Assembly (NCBI GenBank): GCA_040003255.1
Contig: JBDUCV010000001.1
Location: forward strand, 1-64,000
Reading direction: 5' to 3'
DNA: 64,000 bases
From: JBDUCV01 sp040003255
Lineage (GTDB): Bacteria; Actinomycetota; Actinomycetes; Mycobacteriales; Jatrophihabitantaceae
Part shown: in pieces, positions 21,541-31,062 of the stretch
Position numbering within the stretch: position 1 is the first letter of the stretch
How the letters are laid out: the number at the start of each line of letters is the position of its first letter
Notes under the pieces: model-generated
Told to the model about the DNA's origin: nothing
What the model saw: the letters and a program-made list of their open reading frames with translations, nothing else
Databases searched by the model: none
Translations under genes and position numbers: made by a program

Positions 21541-22767
21541 TCATCGCAATTCCTCGAGGTCGAGGTCGTGGCCCATCCGATCCCGTTTGGTCTGCAGATA
21601 CGCCAGGTTCTCGGGGTTGGCGTGGGTGGGCAGGGGCACCTGGCCGACGATGCGCAGGCCGTACCCCTCCAGACCGGCGCGCTTGCCCGGGTTGTTCGAC
21701 AGCAGCCGCATGGTCCGCACGCCTAAGTCGACGAGGATCTGCGCGCCGGTTCCGTAGTCCCGGGCGTCTGCCGGAAAGCCCAGCGCGAGGTTGGCGTCCA
21801 GGGTGTCGGAGCCAGCGTCCTGCAGTTGATAGGCCTGCAGCTTGTGCAGGAGCCCGATGCCGCGGCCCTCATGACCGCGGACGTAGAGCACGACGCCGCG
21901 TCCCTCGCGGGCCACCGCGCCGAGTGCCGCGTCCAGCTGCGGCCCGCAGTCACAGCGCAACGACCCGAATACGTCGCCGGTGAGGCACTCCGAGTGCACC
22001 CGTACCAAGACGCCTTCACCGTCACCGATGTCGCCGAACACGAACGCGACGTGTTCGCGATCGTCGTAGGAGCTCGCGTAGCCAACGGCGGTGAACTCGC
22101 CGTAGCGCAGCGGCACCCTGGCCGAAGCCACCCGTTCGACCAGCTTGTCGAACCGCCGTCGATAAGCGATCAGGTCGGCGATGGAGATCAGCGCAAGCCC
22201 GTGCTCGTCGGCGAACACTCGCAGCTCTTCGGCCCGCGCCATCCCGGCCGGGTCCTTCTCGCTGACCACTTCGCACAGCGCGCCAGCGGGGGCGAGCCCA
22301 GCGAGCACAGCCAGATCGACGGCGGCCTCGGTGTGGCCGGGGCGGCGAAGCACGCCGCCGTCCTTCGCCCGCAGCGGGACGATGTGTCCAGGCCGGGCAA
22401 GGTCGGCTGGGCCGGTGCCAGGGTCGGCGAGCAACGCGATCGTCCGCGCCCGGTCGCTGGCCGAGATACCCGTCGTGATGCCCTCCCGAGCATCGACGGT
22501 GACGGCGTAGGCGGTGCCGCGGCGGTCCTGGTTCACCCGGAACATCGGAGGCAGGTCGAGCCGGTCGGCTTCCTGCTCGGTGATCGGCACGCAGATGTAG
22601 CCGGACGTGTAGCGAACCATGAAGGCGACGAGCTCCGGTGTCGCGAGCTCGGCGGCGAAGATCAGGTCTCCTTCGTTCTCCCGGTCCTCGTCGTCGATCA
22701 CCACGACCGGCTTGCCCTCGGCGATCTCCTTGATTGCCCGCTCGATGGTGTCGAGGATCAGCGTCAT
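21541..22767 (-). CDS. ribBA: Bifunctional DHBP synthase / GTP cyclohydrolase II
   Basis: This 408-residue fusion supplies both precursors of riboflavin. The N-terminal half (about 1-205) is 3,4-dihydroxy-2-butanone-4-phosphate synthase, with the acidic motif [17 protein letters not shown]. The C-terminal half (about 206-408) is GTP cyclohydrolase II, with the zinc ligands in [20 protein letters not shown] and the catalytic GHEGRGIGL segment. It overlaps ribE by four bases upstream and is followed after seven bases by ribH. Both domains look intact. Confidence 0.97.
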   Translation of the reverse strand: MTLILDTIERAIKEIAEGKPVVVIDDEDRENEGDLIFAAELATPELVAFMVRYTSGYICVPITEQEADRLDLPPMFRVNQDRRGTAYAVTVDAREGITTGISASDRARTIALLADPGTGPADLARPGHIVPLRAKDGGVLRRPGHTEAAVDLAVLAGLAPAGALCEVVSEKDPAGMARAEELRVFADEHGLALISIADLIAYRRRFDKLVERVASARVPLRYGEFTAVGYASSYDDREHVAFVFGDIGDGEGVLVRVHSECLTGDVFGSLRCDCGPQLDAALGAVAREGRGVVLYVRGHEGRGIGLLHKLQAYQLQDAGSDTLDANLALGFPADARDYGTGAQILVDLGVRTMRLLSNNPGKRAGLEGYGLRIVGQVPLPTHANPENLAYLQTKRDRMGHDLDLEELR

Positions 22768-23366
22768 CGGCTGGTCAGCAGACGCTCGGTGTACTTGGCG
22801 AGCACGTCGACCTCGAGGTTCACCCGCGCACCGGGTTGCTTCATCCCCATCGTCGTCGCCCGCAAGGTCTCGGGGATCAGCCCGACCTGGAACCAGTCCG
22901 CACCCACCGCGGTGACGGTCAGCGAGACGCCGTCGACCGCGATCGAGCCCTTCTCGGCGACGTAGCGGGCGAGCTGAACGGGCATTCCGATCCGCACTGA
23001 TTCCCAGCCATCGCCGGGCATGCGGGACAGGATCACGCCGGTGCCGTCGACATGCCCCTGGACGACATGGCCGTCAAGACGTCCGTCGACTCGCACCGCG
23101 CGTTCGAGGTTCACCCGGTCACCGGCAGCAATTGACCCCATTACGCTGCGTTCGAGGGTCTCGGCCATCACTTCGAAGTCCAGCTGTCGCGCGCCGTCCA
23201 CGCGAGCGGCGGCAATAACAGTCAGGCAAACGCCGTTGACCGCGATCGAGGCACCGTGCGACACGTCCTCGCCCACCACGTGCGCGAGCACGGTCAAGAC
23301 GGCGGAGCCCTCGCGCGTGTGCACGGCGACAACTTCGCCCATTTCCTCGACGATCCCGGTGAACAC
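22764..23366 (-). CDS. ribE: Riboflavin synthase alpha chain
   Basis: It dismutates two molecules of lumazine into riboflavin and the pyrimidine intermediate. The 200-residue protein is two tandem lumazine-binding barrels: the first starts [16 protein letters not shown] with the [11 protein letters not shown] motif, and the second repeats it with [14 protein letters not shown]. The replacement of Cys by Ser in the second copy is normal. Its start is three bases from the ribD stop and its end overlaps ribBA, so translation is tightly coupled. Confidence 0.96.
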   Translation of the reverse strand: MFTGIVEEMGEVVAVHTREGSAVLTVLAHVVGEDVSHGASIAVNGVCLTVIAAARVDGARQLDFEVMAETLERSVMGSIAAGDRVNLERAVRVDGRLDGHVVQGHVDGTGVILSRMPGDGWESVRIGMPVQLARYVAEKGSIAVDGVSLTVTAVGADWFQVGLIPETLRATTMGMKQPGARVNLEVDVLAKYTERLLTSR

Positions 23367-23369
23367 CGG

Positions 23370-24407
23370 CTACTCCCCTTCCCGCCACACCGGCCGAGCG
23401 ACGATCTTCACGTCACTGCCCGTCCTGGTCACTGTCTCGATGTCTAGTGTGACCGCCTCCCCGATGGAGGCGACGCCTGCGTCGCCGAGCGCGGCGGGAC
23501 CGGCGCCCAGCAGGATCGGCGCGACGTAGACGATGACCTCGTCGACGCACCGGGCCTCGACGAATGCACCGGCGAGGGTTGGGCCGCCCTCGAGCAGGAC
23601 ATGCCGCACGCCCCGGTCGTGCAGCGCCTTCAGGGCGAAGCGTGGGGCGGCGGTGTCGAGAACGAGGGTCTCGGCGGCGTCGTCGAGCACCCGCGCATCC
23701 GCTGGCAGGCGGTGCCGCCGGTCGAGTACGACCCGCAGCGGCTGATGCTCGGCAGGGTGGTCGTCGGCATCGCGTGCCGTGAGTTGCGGGTCGTCGTCCA
23801 GCACCGTTCCGCTGCCTACCACGATTGCGTCGACCACCGCCCGGATCGCATGCGCATCCGCGCGCGATGCGTCCGAGGAGATCCAGCGGGCGCTCCTATC
23901 GGCCGCGGCGACCCGACCGTCCAGGGAGCTTGCGAGCTTCAACGTCACGAACGGGCGGCCAGACCGAATGGCTGATAGCCACGGACGCAACGCGCCGATA
24001 GTCGCCGCCTGCTGAGCCACTCCGGCGACCACGTCAACACCGGCTGCGCGCAGCAGCCGGGCACCCCCGGCGGCCAGCGCATCGGGGTCCTCGACCGCGT
24101 ACACAACCCGGGCCACCCCGGCTGCGATCAGCGCCTCAGCGCATGGTCCGGTGCGTCCGGTGTGTGCGCATGGCTCCAGCGTGACGACGGCCGTACCACC
24201 TCGGGCGCGCTCCCCCGCGGCGTCGAGCGCGACGCGCTCCGCGTGCGGCCCGCCAGGTGGCTGCGTCGCTCCTTCGCCGGCCACCGTGCCGTCCTTGGCC
24301 AGAACGACCGCGCCGACCGGGGGGTTGGGGCTCGTGCGTCCCCGCACCGTTTCGGCCAGTGCCAGCGCGCGCCCCATCGCCGCCTGCTCGGCCCCGCTGA
24401 TGGCCAC
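23370..24407 (-). CDS. ribD: Bifunctional riboflavin deaminase/reductase
   Basis: The 345-residue protein performs the deamination and reduction steps after GTP cyclohydrolase II. The N-terminal cytidine-deaminase-like domain has the zinc motifs PHAERVAL and EPCAHTGRTGPC. The C-terminal reductase domain (about 145-345) starts VTLKLASSLDGRVA and contains VLLEGGPTLAGAF for NADPH. It is the first gene of the rib operon, nine bases from rpe. No FMN riboswitch can be present before it, since rpe immediately precedes. Confidence 0.95.
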   Translation of the reverse strand: MAISGAEQAAMGRALALAETVRGRTSPNPPVGAVVLAKDGTVAGEGATQPPGGPHAERVALDAAGERARGGTAVVTLEPCAHTGRTGPCAEALIAAGVARVVYAVEDPDALAAGGARLLRAAGVDVVAGVAQQAATIGALRPWLSAIRSGRPFVTLKLASSLDGRVAAADRSARWISSDASRADAHAIRAVVDAIVVGSGTVLDDDPQLTARDADDHPAEHQPLRVVLDRRHRLPADARVLDDAAETLVLDTAAPRFALKALHDRGVRHVLLEGGPTLAGAFVEARCVDEVIVYVAPILLGAGPAALGDAGVASIGEAVTLDIETVTRTGSDVKIVARPVWREGE

Positions 24408-24415
24408 GTCGCCGC

Positions 24416-25135
24416 CTAGCCGTTCATGGCACTTCGGGCAGCGGCGCGCAATGCATCGATCGCCTTGCCAGGGTCGTCGGCGCCATACACCGCAGAGCCC
24501 GCGACAAATACATTTGCACCAGCCTCGGCAGCGGCCCCGATGGTGTCGAGGTCGATACCGCCGTCGACCTCGAGGAACAGCCGCAAGTGCCCGGAGCGCG
24601 CGTGCTCGCGTGCGAGCCGAACCTTTGGCAGGACCTCAGCCATGAACTCCTGACCGCCGAAACCCGGCTCGACGGTCATTACGAGCAGCGTGTCGAACTC
24701 GCGAAGTAGTTCAAGATAGGGCTCGAGCGGCGTACCGGGTTTGACCGCGAGCCCGGCTTGCGCGCCGGCCGCGCGGATCGACTTGGCGGTCGCCACCGGG
24801 TCGCGGGCGGCCTCGACGTGGAATGTCACATTGGCGGCCCCCGCGTCGGCGTACTCCGGCGCCCATCGGTCCGGGTCGTCGATCATCAGATGGCAGTCGA
24901 GCGGCAGGGCGGACGCGGCGCGCAGGCTTTTCACGACCGGAAGACCGACCGTCAGGTTCGGGACGAAGTGCCCGTCCATGACGTCGACGTGCAGCCAGTC
25001 CGCGTTGGCGACGGCATCGGCCTCGTCGGCCAGCTTGGCGAAATCCGCCGACAGGATGCTCGGGGCGATCATCGGCTCCGGCGATCCGGGCACGATGCTT
25101 TTCACGACCCGAGCGTAGTGCTCAGCGGCGGCCAT
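24416..25135 (-). CDS. rpe: Ribulose-phosphate 3-epimerase
   Basis: Rpe interconverts ribulose 5-phosphate and xylulose 5-phosphate in the pentose phosphate pathway and so supplies ribulose 5-phosphate to RibB next door. The TIM-barrel protein shows [15 protein letters not shown], the metal site in [16 protein letters not shown] and the phosphate motifs [10 protein letters not shown] and VDGGI. The start is uncertain: the ATG at 25135 has no clear ribosome binding site, and a GTG at 25105 or ATG at 25072 ([10 protein letters not shown]) would fit the family length better. The core is unaffected. Confidence 0.93.
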   Translation of the reverse strand: MAAAEHYARVVKSIVPGSPEPMIAPSILSADFAKLADEADAVANADWLHVDVMDGHFVPNLTVGLPVVKSLRAASALPLDCHLMIDDPDRWAPEYADAGAANVTFHVEAARDPVATAKSIRAAGAQAGLAVKPGTPLEPYLELLREFDTLLVMTVEPGFGGQEFMAEVLPKVRLAREHARSGHLRLFLEVDGGIDLDTIGAAAEAGANVFVAGSAVYGADDPGKAIDALRAAARSAMNG

Positions 25136-25142
25136 GCAGTGG

Positions 25143-25223
25143 CTAGTGCGAGGCCCTCTCTGTCGGCTCTCGCCGTAGCTCGTCGAAGTGGCGCATGATC
25201 GTGTCGCGGACTCGGGTACTCAC
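25143..25223 (-). pseudogene. Short ORF resembling a truncated DUF427 N-terminus
   Basis: A GTG at 25223 with AGGGG about nine bases upstream opens a 26-codon frame ending in [21 protein letters not shown] followed by PTERASH. The start resembles the N-terminus of DUF427 proteins as I remember them (STRVRD..., then a DELR-EPT stretch). The remainder of such a protein is absent; the next sequence is rpe. It is best read as a gene remnant, or as a very small peptide gene. The 148-base gap between rsmB and rpe contains nothing else I can support. Confidence 0.4.
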
Positions 25224-25283
25224 AGTCGGCTTCCCCTTACAGGACCAGCAGCCGCCTCAGCTTAGGACGCATTGCAAACCCGC

Positions 25284-26630
25284 CTAGCCGGCCTGGATGA
25301 GCGCGCAGAACATCGCATCGGTGCCATGGCGATGCGGCCATAGCGAAACGGACGGGCCGCCTTGCAGGTGGGGCACCGCCGGGAAGGCTGCTCGAGCGTC
25401 GAGCAACTGGCGTCCCTGGACCACATCGATCGTCTCCGCTCGCAGCGGCGAACAGGTGACGTAGCAAACCACCCCGCCGGCACGGACGAGACGCAGCGCG
25501 GCGTCGAGCAGCTGGCGCTGCAGGACGACCAGCTCGGCGACGTCGTCTGGCCCTCGCCGCCATCTGGCCTCGGGCCGCCGACGCAGCGCCCCGAGCCCGG
25601 TACACGGTGCGTCGACGAGCACCCGGTCGTAACCACCTTCCGGCCTTGGCAGCACCCGCCCGTCACCGACCAGCACTTCGACCGGCCAACGAGTGGTGGC
25701 GCGGCGCACCAGATCCGCGCGGTGCGGATGCAGCTCGTTCGCGGTAACCCGTGCTCCGCGTTGGGCCGCGAGCGCTGCGAGCAGCGCGGTCTTGCCGCCG
25801 GGCCCGGCGCACAGATCCAGCCAGCGCTCGTCGCGACCGGCCAACGGCAGCCGGATCAGGGCGAGCGCGCAAAGCTGGCTGCCCTCGTCCTGCACTGCCG
25901 CTCGCCTCTGCCGGACCGCCGCCAGCGCAGCCGGGTCGCCACCGGTGAGCCGCACCGCGTACGGCGACCACGGCCCAGGTTCGCCTCCGGACTCGGCCGC
26001 TAGCTGGTCGCGGTCGGCCGCGCCGGGCCAGGCCACCAGGTGGGTCTGCGGACGGGCGTCGTCCGCAGTCAGCGCGGCCTCGGTCTCGGCGAGCTCGCCT
26101 GCAGCGTCCTCACCGAGTGCCTCTGCGAGTGCGGCGGCAATCCACTCCGGATGAGCGGTGCGCAGCGCGAGCCGGCGCAGCGGGGATCCCCCGGCCGCGA
26201 GACGGTCCGTCCAGGTGGCCCAGTCCCGCTTTGTCACCCGGCGCAGCACGGCGTTGACGAAGCCGGCCGCGCGGCCGTTGCCGGACGCGCGCGCGAGATC
26301 GACCGTGGTGGCGACGGCGGCGTGCGGCGGGATCCGAGTGCGCAGTGCCTGGTAGGCCCCGAGTCGAAGCAGGTCGAGAACCGGCGCGTCGACCGACTCG
26401 AGCGGCCGGCTGATGCAGGCTGCGACGATCTCATCTAGTACACCGGCGGCGCGCAGCGTCCCGTACCCGAGCTCGGTGGCCAGCGCGGCGTCGCGGATCG
26501 AGAGGTCGGCCTCGGTGATCAGCCCCGGTAGGCGCAGATTGGCGTATGCGCCCTCGGCAGCCACCGAGCGGAGCAGCTCGAAGGCCACGTGGCGCGCCGG
26601 ATCGGCCCGCTGCTCAGCCAAGGCGCTCAC
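25284..26630 (-). CDS. rsmB: 16S rRNA (cytosine-967-C5)-methyltransferase family protein
   Basis: It is predicted to methylate C967 of 16S rRNA. The N-terminal third (about 10-140) is a NusB-like RNA-binding domain, as in RsmB/Fmu. The C-terminal methyltransferase has the SAM loop LDLCAGPGGKTALL, the DAPCTGLGALRRRPE motif and the catalytic cysteine in YVTCSPLRAET. The GTG at 26630 (VSALAEQRADPARHVAFELL) was chosen because it gives normal length, about 448 residues, and overlaps the fmt stop by 17 bases. The longer frame upstream is out-of-frame fmt sequence. Confidence 0.93.
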   Translation of the reverse strand: MSALAEQRADPARHVAFELLRSVAAEGAYANLRLPGLITEADLSIRDAALATELGYGTLRAAGVLDEIVAACISRPLESVDAPVLDLLRLGAYQALRTRIPPHAAVATTVDLARASGNGRAAGFVNAVLRRVTKRDWATWTDRLAAGGSPLRRLALRTAHPEWIAAALAEALGEDAAGELAETEAALTADDARPQTHLVAWPGAADRDQLAAESGGEPGPWSPYAVRLTGGDPAALAAVRQRRAAVQDEGSQLCALALIRLPLAGRDERWLDLCAGPGGKTALLAALAAQRGARVTANELHPHRADLVRRATTRWPVEVLVGDGRVLPRPEGGYDRVLVDAPCTGLGALRRRPEARWRRGPDDVAELVVLQRQLLDAALRLVRAGGVVCYVTCSPLRAETIDVVQGRQLLDARAAFPAVPHLQGGPSVSLWPHRHGTDAMFCALIQAG

Positions 26631-27537
26631 CGGGCTGCGGACGGGCCCCGCGCGCCCAGTCGGCGGCCGGCACGGCGCGGCGGCCCGGCGGGTGCACCCA
26701 GCCGAGCTCGACAGCGCAGGTAGCCGTACCCACCATGACGGCGCCCGCGCCGATGAGCAGCTCGCCGGGGTCGAGCGCGGCGTCGGCGAGCCGTAGCGGA
26801 CCGACTTTGAGCCGATCGCCGCGGAACATTGTCCAGGCGCCGGGCGCTGGTGTGCATGCCCGAACCAGGCGGTGGACATGGAGCGCCGGAGATGACCACG
26901 GCACGCGCGCATCGGCCACGGCGATCTTGGCGGCCACCGAAACCCCGTCGGCCGGTTGCGGTCGGGGCACCAAGCTGCCGTCGGAGATGCCATCCATGGT
27001 GGCAGCGAGCAGGTTGGCGCCGGACATCGCGAGACGTGCCAGCAAGTCACCGGTGGTGTCGGTGGGCAACACCGGTTCGGTGACCACCCCGAAGATTGGG
27101 CCGGTGTCCAGACCTGCCTCGATGCGGAAGGTAGAAGCCCCCGTCACATCGTCGCCGGCGAGGATCGCATGCTGCACGGGCGCGGCCCCGCGCCAGGCCG
27201 GCAGCAGCGAGAAGTGCAGATTCACCCAGCCATGCGTGGGGACAGCGAGCGCGGACGGCGGCAGCAGCGCGCCGTAGGCCACAACAGGCGCGCACTCGAC
27301 GCCGAGCGCCGTGAGTGTGCCCAGGAACTCGGGATCGCCGGCCTTCGGCGGGCTGAGCACGCGCAAGCCCGCCTCGCGGGCCAGCTCCTCGACCGGCGAG
27401 GTGACCTCACGCCGTCCACGGCCGGCCCGCGACCGGGGCCTGGTGATAACCGCGACGACCTCGTGCCGGCCCGATTCGAGCAGCCGCCGCAACGACGGGA
27501 CAGCGGCCGCGGGCGTCCCGGTGAAAGCCAGTCTCAC
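26614..27537 (-). CDS. fmt: Methionyl-tRNA formyltransferase
   Basis: It formylates initiator Met-tRNA using 10-formyltetrahydrofolate. The 307-residue protein has the start LAFTGTPAAAVPSL and the catalytic region NLHFSLLPAWRGAAPVQHAI with the Asn-His pair, plus the downstream DVTGAS aspartate. The C-terminal OB-like domain (about 205-307) binds tRNA. The start is GTG at 27537, 22 bases beyond the def stop; def-fmt-rsmB is a widely conserved order, coupling formylation to deformylation. Confidence 0.96.
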   Translation of the reverse strand: MRLAFTGTPAAAVPSLRRLLESGRHEVVAVITRPRSRAGRGRREVTSPVEELAREAGLRVLSPPKAGDPEFLGTLTALGVECAPVVAYGALLPPSALAVPTHGWVNLHFSLLPAWRGAAPVQHAILAGDDVTGASTFRIEAGLDTGPIFGVVTEPVLPTDTTGDLLARLAMSGANLLAATMDGISDGSLVPRPQPADGVSVAAKIAVADARVPWSSPALHVHRLVRACTPAPGAWTMFRGDRLKVGPLRLADAALDPGELLIGAGAVMVGTATCAVELGWVHPPGRRAVPAADWARGARPQPGERLG

Positions 27538-27559
27538 GATGACGTCATAGCGGCGGCAA

Positions 27560-28111
27560 TCACATCGCCTGGCCGAGTAGCGGATGCGGACTGACCTTCA
27601 ACGTCGGTGCGCCGAGGTTCATCCAGTCCGCCTCCCGGATCGCCTTCATCGCCGCCTTGCGCGTCTGCGCGTCCAGCCGGTCGACGAACAGCACGCCGTC
27701 GAGGTGGTCGGTCTCGTGCTGCACGCACCGCGCCAGCAGGGCGGTGCCCTCGATCGTGACCGGGTCGCCGAACATGTTCCGTCCATGGGCAACGACGTGC
27801 TCGCGGCGCCGGCAGTCGAAGGACAGGCCGGGAATCGAGAGGCAGCCCTCTGGCCCGTCCTGCTCCTCACTGGACGGGAAGTGCAGCCGCGGATTGATCA
27901 AATGTCCGGACTGCTCATCGTCGACGTGATAGGTAAAAACCCGTATGCCGACGCCAAGCTGCGGGGCGGCAAGACCTAGTCCCGGGGCGGCGAGCATCGT
28001 ATCGGTGAGGTCGGCAACGAGCGTGCGCAGCTCTTTGTCGAATACCGTCACCGGCTCGGCCGGGGTACGGAGCACCGGGTCGCCGAACAGTCGGATGGGC
28101 TGCACGGTCAC
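27560..28111 (-). CDS. def: Peptide deformylase
   Basis: It removes the formyl group from new polypeptides. The 183-residue metalloprotease shows all three motifs: GLGLAAPQLG (44-53), EGCLS (88-92) with the metal-binding cysteine, and HETDH (132-136) with two histidine ligands and the catalytic glutamate. The start is GTG at 28111. It follows priA after a 91-base gap in which nothing is recognised. The C-terminal tail is short, as in other actinobacterial enzymes. Confidence 0.97.
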   Translation of the reverse strand: MTVQPIRLFGDPVLRTPAEPVTVFDKELRTLVADLTDTMLAAPGLGLAAPQLGVGIRVFTYHVDDEQSGHLINPRLHFPSSEEQDGPEGCLSIPGLSFDCRRREHVVAHGRNMFGDPVTIEGTALLARCVQHETDHLDGVLFVDRLDAQTRKAAMKAIREADWMNLGAPTLKVSPHPLLGQAM

Positions 28112-28202
28112 CCCGCGAGTCTAGGCAAAAGGTCTGCCCACGGCCCGAGTAGCCGATCGCCGACTTGCGACTCCCGAGTGGATGAACGCCGCCGGGCGCC
28201 GA

Positions 28203-30164
28203 TCAAAACAGTTCCAGTGGGTCGAGCTGGACGCGCACCGGATCGGGCGCCTTGCGCGCCGACCGGATCGCTGCGCCAGCCTTGAGCGACGCGGCCAGCG
28301 CGGCCCCCTGCGTTCGCGGCACGCGAATCAGCGTCCGTTCGACCCCGTCGCCCGCAGGAACAGATCCGACCACCTCGTGCGGCTCGGGCAGGTCGGCGAG
28401 CGCGAGGAGCTCGGCCACCGCCGCGGCCGTCCCGGTGAGAGACGCCATCCGCACCGCGGGGGGAAACCGCAGTTGCGACCGGTCGGCCAGCTCGCTGGCG
28501 GCGAAGCCCCCGGCGTCCCACCGGATCAGCGCCTGCACGGCCGGGACGCCCGGGTCGGCGCCTACGACCACCCGGCCACCCGGACGGACGAGCGCCGCGG
28601 CCGTCATCCAGCGCCGCAGCGTCTCCTCGCCAGCGCGCAGGTCGGCGCGCGAGAGCAGCGCCCAGCCGTCGAGCAACAGCGCGGCGCCGTAGCCGCCTTC
28701 GGCGACCGGTTCGGCGCCCGGCGTCGCGACGATCAGCGCGGCGCGTCCAGGCACGTTCGCCAGCACGCTGTCGCCGGCCGACGTACGCACCGGTACCCCG
28801 GGGAACGCACGCCCCAACTCTTCGGCGGTTCGTGCCGAACCGACGACAACTGCGCGCAACCGGCTGCCGCCGCACGTCGGACAGCGCCAGTTTCCGGCAG
28901 GACGTCCACACCACCGGCAGGTTGCGATGGCGTGCCCGGACGCGGCCGCCAGTGGGCCGGAGCAGACGGGGCAGCGTGCCGGAGTTCGGTCCCGGACGCA
29001 TGCGAGCGACGGGACGTATCCGGCCCGAGGAACTTGGATGAGCACAGGGTGTCCATCTGCCAGCGCGTCGCGGGCCGCACGCCACGCGACGCTTGGCAAT
29101 CGCGCGGTTGTCGCCGCGGGATCGCGCCGCTGTTCGATGTCGTCGCCCACGGCAGCGATAAGCGGCAGCACCGATCGCCGGGCGCCCCGATCGGCGATGA
29201 TCTGCTGGGCCCACCCCGACTCGAGGAGCAGCTGCGCCTCGGCGGTACGCGCGAAGCCGGCGAGGAGCAGGGCCACTCCCGCGAGCGAGGCCCGCAGCGT
29301 CAGCACGTCGCGGGCATCGGGATACGGCGCTCGTGGCTCGGCATGCAGGTCGTCGCCGTCGTCCCAGATCGCCACGAGGCCCAGATCGGCCACCGGAGCG
29401 AACGCCGCCGCGCGCGTGCCGATGACCGCACGAACGACACCTCGGCGAACCGCCAGCCACCGCCGGTAGCGTTCGGCGGGGCCGAGATCCGCGGCCAACG
29501 CGACGTACTGATCGGCGCCCAGGATCACGTTCAAGGCGAGGTCGAGGCGGTTTAGGTCACGGACATCTGGAACGACGACCACCGCTCCGCGTCCCTGCGC
29601 GAGCGTCGCCTGGACCACGGTCGCCAACCGAGCCGGCCAATCCTCTCCGGGAAGCGCCGACCACACCGCGCGCACGGCTCGGCTGGCCGCGAGGCCGGCG
29701 AGGAAGGCCGGGCCCGCCGGGTAGCGCGACCAGCCGCCGGGTTCCGGTGCGGGTGGACGCGGCGCCTCGGCGCGCACCGCCGTTTCGGCACGGGCGTGCC
29801 GGGCGGGAACACCCAGCCGCACGACGTCGACGAAACTGCCCGCCCACCGATCGGCCACCGCCCGAAATAGCGCCGCCGTCTCGGTCGTCAGCACTGGCTC
29901 GGCGCCCACCGCGCGCTCGAGGAACTCCAGGCGCCCATCATGGCCACTCACCGGCACGCGATCCAGCACGTAGCCATCGACCAAGCGGCCCGCGAAGCGA
30001 ACCCGCACCCGAGACCCCGGGCGGATCACGCCTGCGAGCTCGGCCGGCACGAGGTAGTCGAACGGACGATCGAGGTGCGGCAGCGATACGTCGACCATCA
30101 GCCGGGCGACCGGATCGACGGCTGCCGCGACGCGGGTGGCGCGGCGGGTACGCGCAGCGGTCAC
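28203..30164 (-). CDS. priA: PriA-like primosomal protein, helicase motifs degenerate
   Basis: PriA recognises stalled forks and restarts replication. This 653-residue protein keeps the N-terminal 3'-DNA-binding domain (about 20-125, SLPHLDRPFDYLVPAE) and the zinc cluster with CPVC, CRWC and CPTC pairs. The helicase core is degenerate: no GKT Walker A loop is found where GSGKT should be, and the Walker B region reads VAIWDDGDDLHAE rather than a DEEH box. Actinobacterial PriA proteins are known to have lost these residues, so this is likely a structural primosome factor without ATPase activity. It lies in the conserved metK-priA-def-fmt neighbourhood. Confidence 0.92.
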   Translation of the reverse strand: MTAARTRRATRVAAAVDPVARLMVDVSLPHLDRPFDYLVPAELAGVIRPGSRVRVRFAGRLVDGYVLDRVPVSGHDGRLEFLERAVGAEPVLTTETAALFRAVADRWAGSFVDVVRLGVPARHARAETAVRAEAPRPPAPEPGGWSRYPAGPAFLAGLAASRAVRAVWSALPGEDWPARLATVVQATLAQGRGAVVVVPDVRDLNRLDLALNVILGADQYVALAADLGPAERYRRWLAVRRGVVRAVIGTRAAAFAPVADLGLVAIWDDGDDLHAEPRAPYPDARDVLTLRASLAGVALLLAGFARTAEAQLLLESGWAQQIIADRGARRSVLPLIAAVGDDIEQRRDPAATTARLPSVAWRAARDALADGHPVLIQVPRAGYVPSLACVRDRTPARCPVCSGPLAAASGHAIATCRWCGRPAGNWRCPTCGGSRLRAVVVGSARTAEELGRAFPGVPVRTSAGDSVLANVPGRAALIVATPGAEPVAEGGYGAALLLDGWALLSRADLRAGEETLRRWMTAAALVRPGGRVVVGADPGVPAVQALIRWDAGGFAASELADRSQLRFPPAVRMASLTGTAAAVAELLALADLPEPHEVVGSVPAGDGVERTLIRVPRTQGAALAASLKAGAAIRSARKAPDPVRVQLDPLELF

Positions 30165-30195
30165 TCCGCAGTCCTACCAGCCGCGAACGACGGAT

Positions 30196-31032
30196 TCAGG
30201 GCCGGACGCTCGCCCGCAGGACGGCGTCCCATGCCCGCCCGGGAAGAAGCGCGCGCGTGGCGATCAGCGCACGGGTGCGCTCAGGCACGACGTAGCGGGC
30301 CAGCGGTCGTCGAACGGTGAGCGCCCGCTCGACGACCCGGGCGACAGCATCCGGGCCAACAGACAACAGTCGGTTGCCGTAGAGGTCGGCCGACGCCTTA
30401 TCGAAGGCCATTGCCTGGTCCCGGTACGGCGAGTCGTGCTGGGTCGCGTCGCCCATCGTCGAGCTGATCGTGTCGCCGAACTCGGTGCTGATCAGCCCGG
30501 GTTCCAGGAGGCTGACCTGAATGCCGAACTGGGCGACCTCGTAACGCAGGGCGTCGCTGATCGCTTCGACGGCGTGCTTGGTCGCGTGGTAGTAGCCGCC
30601 GTATGGAAACGTCAGCCGGCCGCCCATCGAACCGATATTGACGATCCGCCCGCGCTTGGCCGCGCGCATCGAGGGCAGCACGAGCTGGCACATGCGGGCC
30701 AGTCCGAGCACGTTGGTCTCGAACTGGCGACGTACCCGCTCGATCGCGACGTCCTCAATCGCGCCGTACTCGCCGTAACCGGCGTTGTTCACCAAGGCCC
30801 CGATCCGGCCATCCTCGGCGATCACGGTGTCGACGGCCGCCCGCATCGAGGCCTCGTCGGTGACGTCAAGCGCAACCGTCCGGGCGCCGCCATCGGCGAG
30901 CACGCTGAGCGTCTGAGGTCGCCGCGCGGTCGCCCAGACGGTATGTCCGCGGCCGACCAGTCGCGCCGCGATGGCGGCTCCGATGCCCGACGAGCAGCCC
31001 GTGATCAGTATCGGGCCGGGACCGTTCGCCAT
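30196..31032 (-). CDS. Short-chain dehydrogenase/reductase
   Basis: This is a classical SDR of 278 residues. It has the cofactor loop TGCSSGIG (11-18), NNAG (82-85), the catalytic S135 and the Y148-x3-K152 pair in GYYHATKHAV. Acidic residues after strand two are weak and an Arg-Arg pair follows (ATARRP), which suggests NADP preference. The substrate is unknown. It sits between priA and metK, thirty bases from each, and is an accessory member of this otherwise conserved block. The long C-terminal substrate region is like those of ketoreductases acting on acyl or retinol-type substrates. Confidence 0.88.
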   Translation of the reverse strand: MANGPGPILITGCSSGIGAAIAARLVGRGHTVWATARRPQTLSVLADGGARTVALDVTDEASMRAAVDTVIAEDGRIGALVNNAGYGEYGAIEDVAIERVRRQFETNVLGLARMCQLVLPSMRAAKRGRIVNIGSMGGRLTFPYGGYYHATKHAVEAISDALRYEVAQFGIQVSLLEPGLISTEFGDTISSTMGDATQHDSPYRDQAMAFDKASADLYGNRLLSVGPDAVARVVERALTVRRPLARYVVPERTRALIATRALLPGRAWDAVLRASVRP

Positions 31033-31062
31033 GCGCCGACCCTAGTCGGCAGCCAGCCTTCG

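Noticed and set aside
24408..24415. FMN riboswitch before ribD
   Set aside because: rpe ends eight bases before ribD, leaving no space.
28182..29555. Plus-strand open frame of 457 codons
   Set aside because: Antisense to priA; composition and lack of motifs mark it as a shadow.
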